Shown here one piece after another: positions 29,799-29,949 of a DNA stretch of 29,949 bases; position 1 is the first letter of the stretch, and every line of letters begins with the position of its first letter. Location of the stretch: positions 398,381 to 428,329 of the forward strand of contig BEXV01000009.1 of NCBI GenBank assembly GCA_003118195.1, in the 5' to 3' direction. The notes beneath the pieces are model-generated. The model was not told the DNA's origin, ran no database searches, and saw only the letters and a program-made list of their open reading frames with translations. The DNA comes from Hemicentrotus pulcherrimus. Taxonomy: Eukaryota; Echinodermata; Echinoidea; Camarodonta; Strongylocentrotidae. Both the position numbers and the translations under genes were made by a program.

Positions 29799-29949
29799 CT
29801 GCAACGTAAAAATGAGAGCATGAAACATTATAAGTTCTAAACAGCCAGAATAAAAAGTCAAAACATTAACCTAACTTTCTAGTGATGGGGTAATATAATA
29901 CCAATAATGTATCAATCAAAATTTTAAAATTCCAGGAGGGGGGGGGGGG

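Overview
The window is animal genomic DNA. It is AT-rich, with long introns flanked by GT..AG, microsatellites, several short inverted-repeat elements and one 318-base assembly gap. Nothing in it looks bacterial or viral. The content (one R3HDM/ARPP21/encore-type gene, MITE-rich introns, frequent ACATGTA and ACCGGT motifs) fits a marine invertebrate. A deuterostome such as an echinoderm is a guess, not a demonstrated assignment.

Plus strand, about 945-19900: one multi-exon gene whose 14 coding exons I assembled by hand from splice signals and reading phase. The joins keep frame from ATG at 1121 to TAA at 19652-19654 and give about 1383 residues, not counting anything hidden in the gap. Domain order is a basic Ser-rich N-terminal region, a motif ending KKFLLRSQPVSDD, an R3H single-strand nucleic-acid-binding domain (exons 3-5), a SUZ domain (exons 5-6), a long Pro/Gln/Gly/Ser-rich low-complexity region with a 20-Gln run and a poly-Gly run (exons 7-12), and a compact C-terminal module (exon 14) resembling the RRM-like C-terminus of R3HDM/ARPP21 proteins. 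It is most likely a cytoplasmic mRNA-binding regulator.

Introns and tail: intron 2 carries a tandem repeat of about 115 bases that copies the 3' splice site and the first bases of exon 3. Intron 5 opens with about 450 bases of GA-rich tract. Introns 5, 7 and 13 hold transposon-like elements; the one in intron 13 sits inside a (CTAT)n microsatellite and contains a tRNA-like sequence with a T-run behind it. A proximal poly(A) signal lies at 19893. The 19.9-28.1 kb stretch has no convincing coding sequence; it holds small inverted-repeat elements, hairpins and a possible distal poly(A) signal at 26879.

Minus strand, 29798 down to about 28145: the last two coding exons of a second gene encoding an RRM protein with a perfect RNP1 motif, similar to the Nop6 class of nucleolar RNA-binding proteins. 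Its 5' end lies beyond the window. The two genes converge tail to tail. Both products look like RNA-binding proteins, but nothing shows that they work together.

I found no evidence of an unknown multi-gene system. The most unusual items are the repeated splice acceptor in intron 2, a Gln in place of the signature His of the R3H motif, and the tRNA-bearing element in intron 13.
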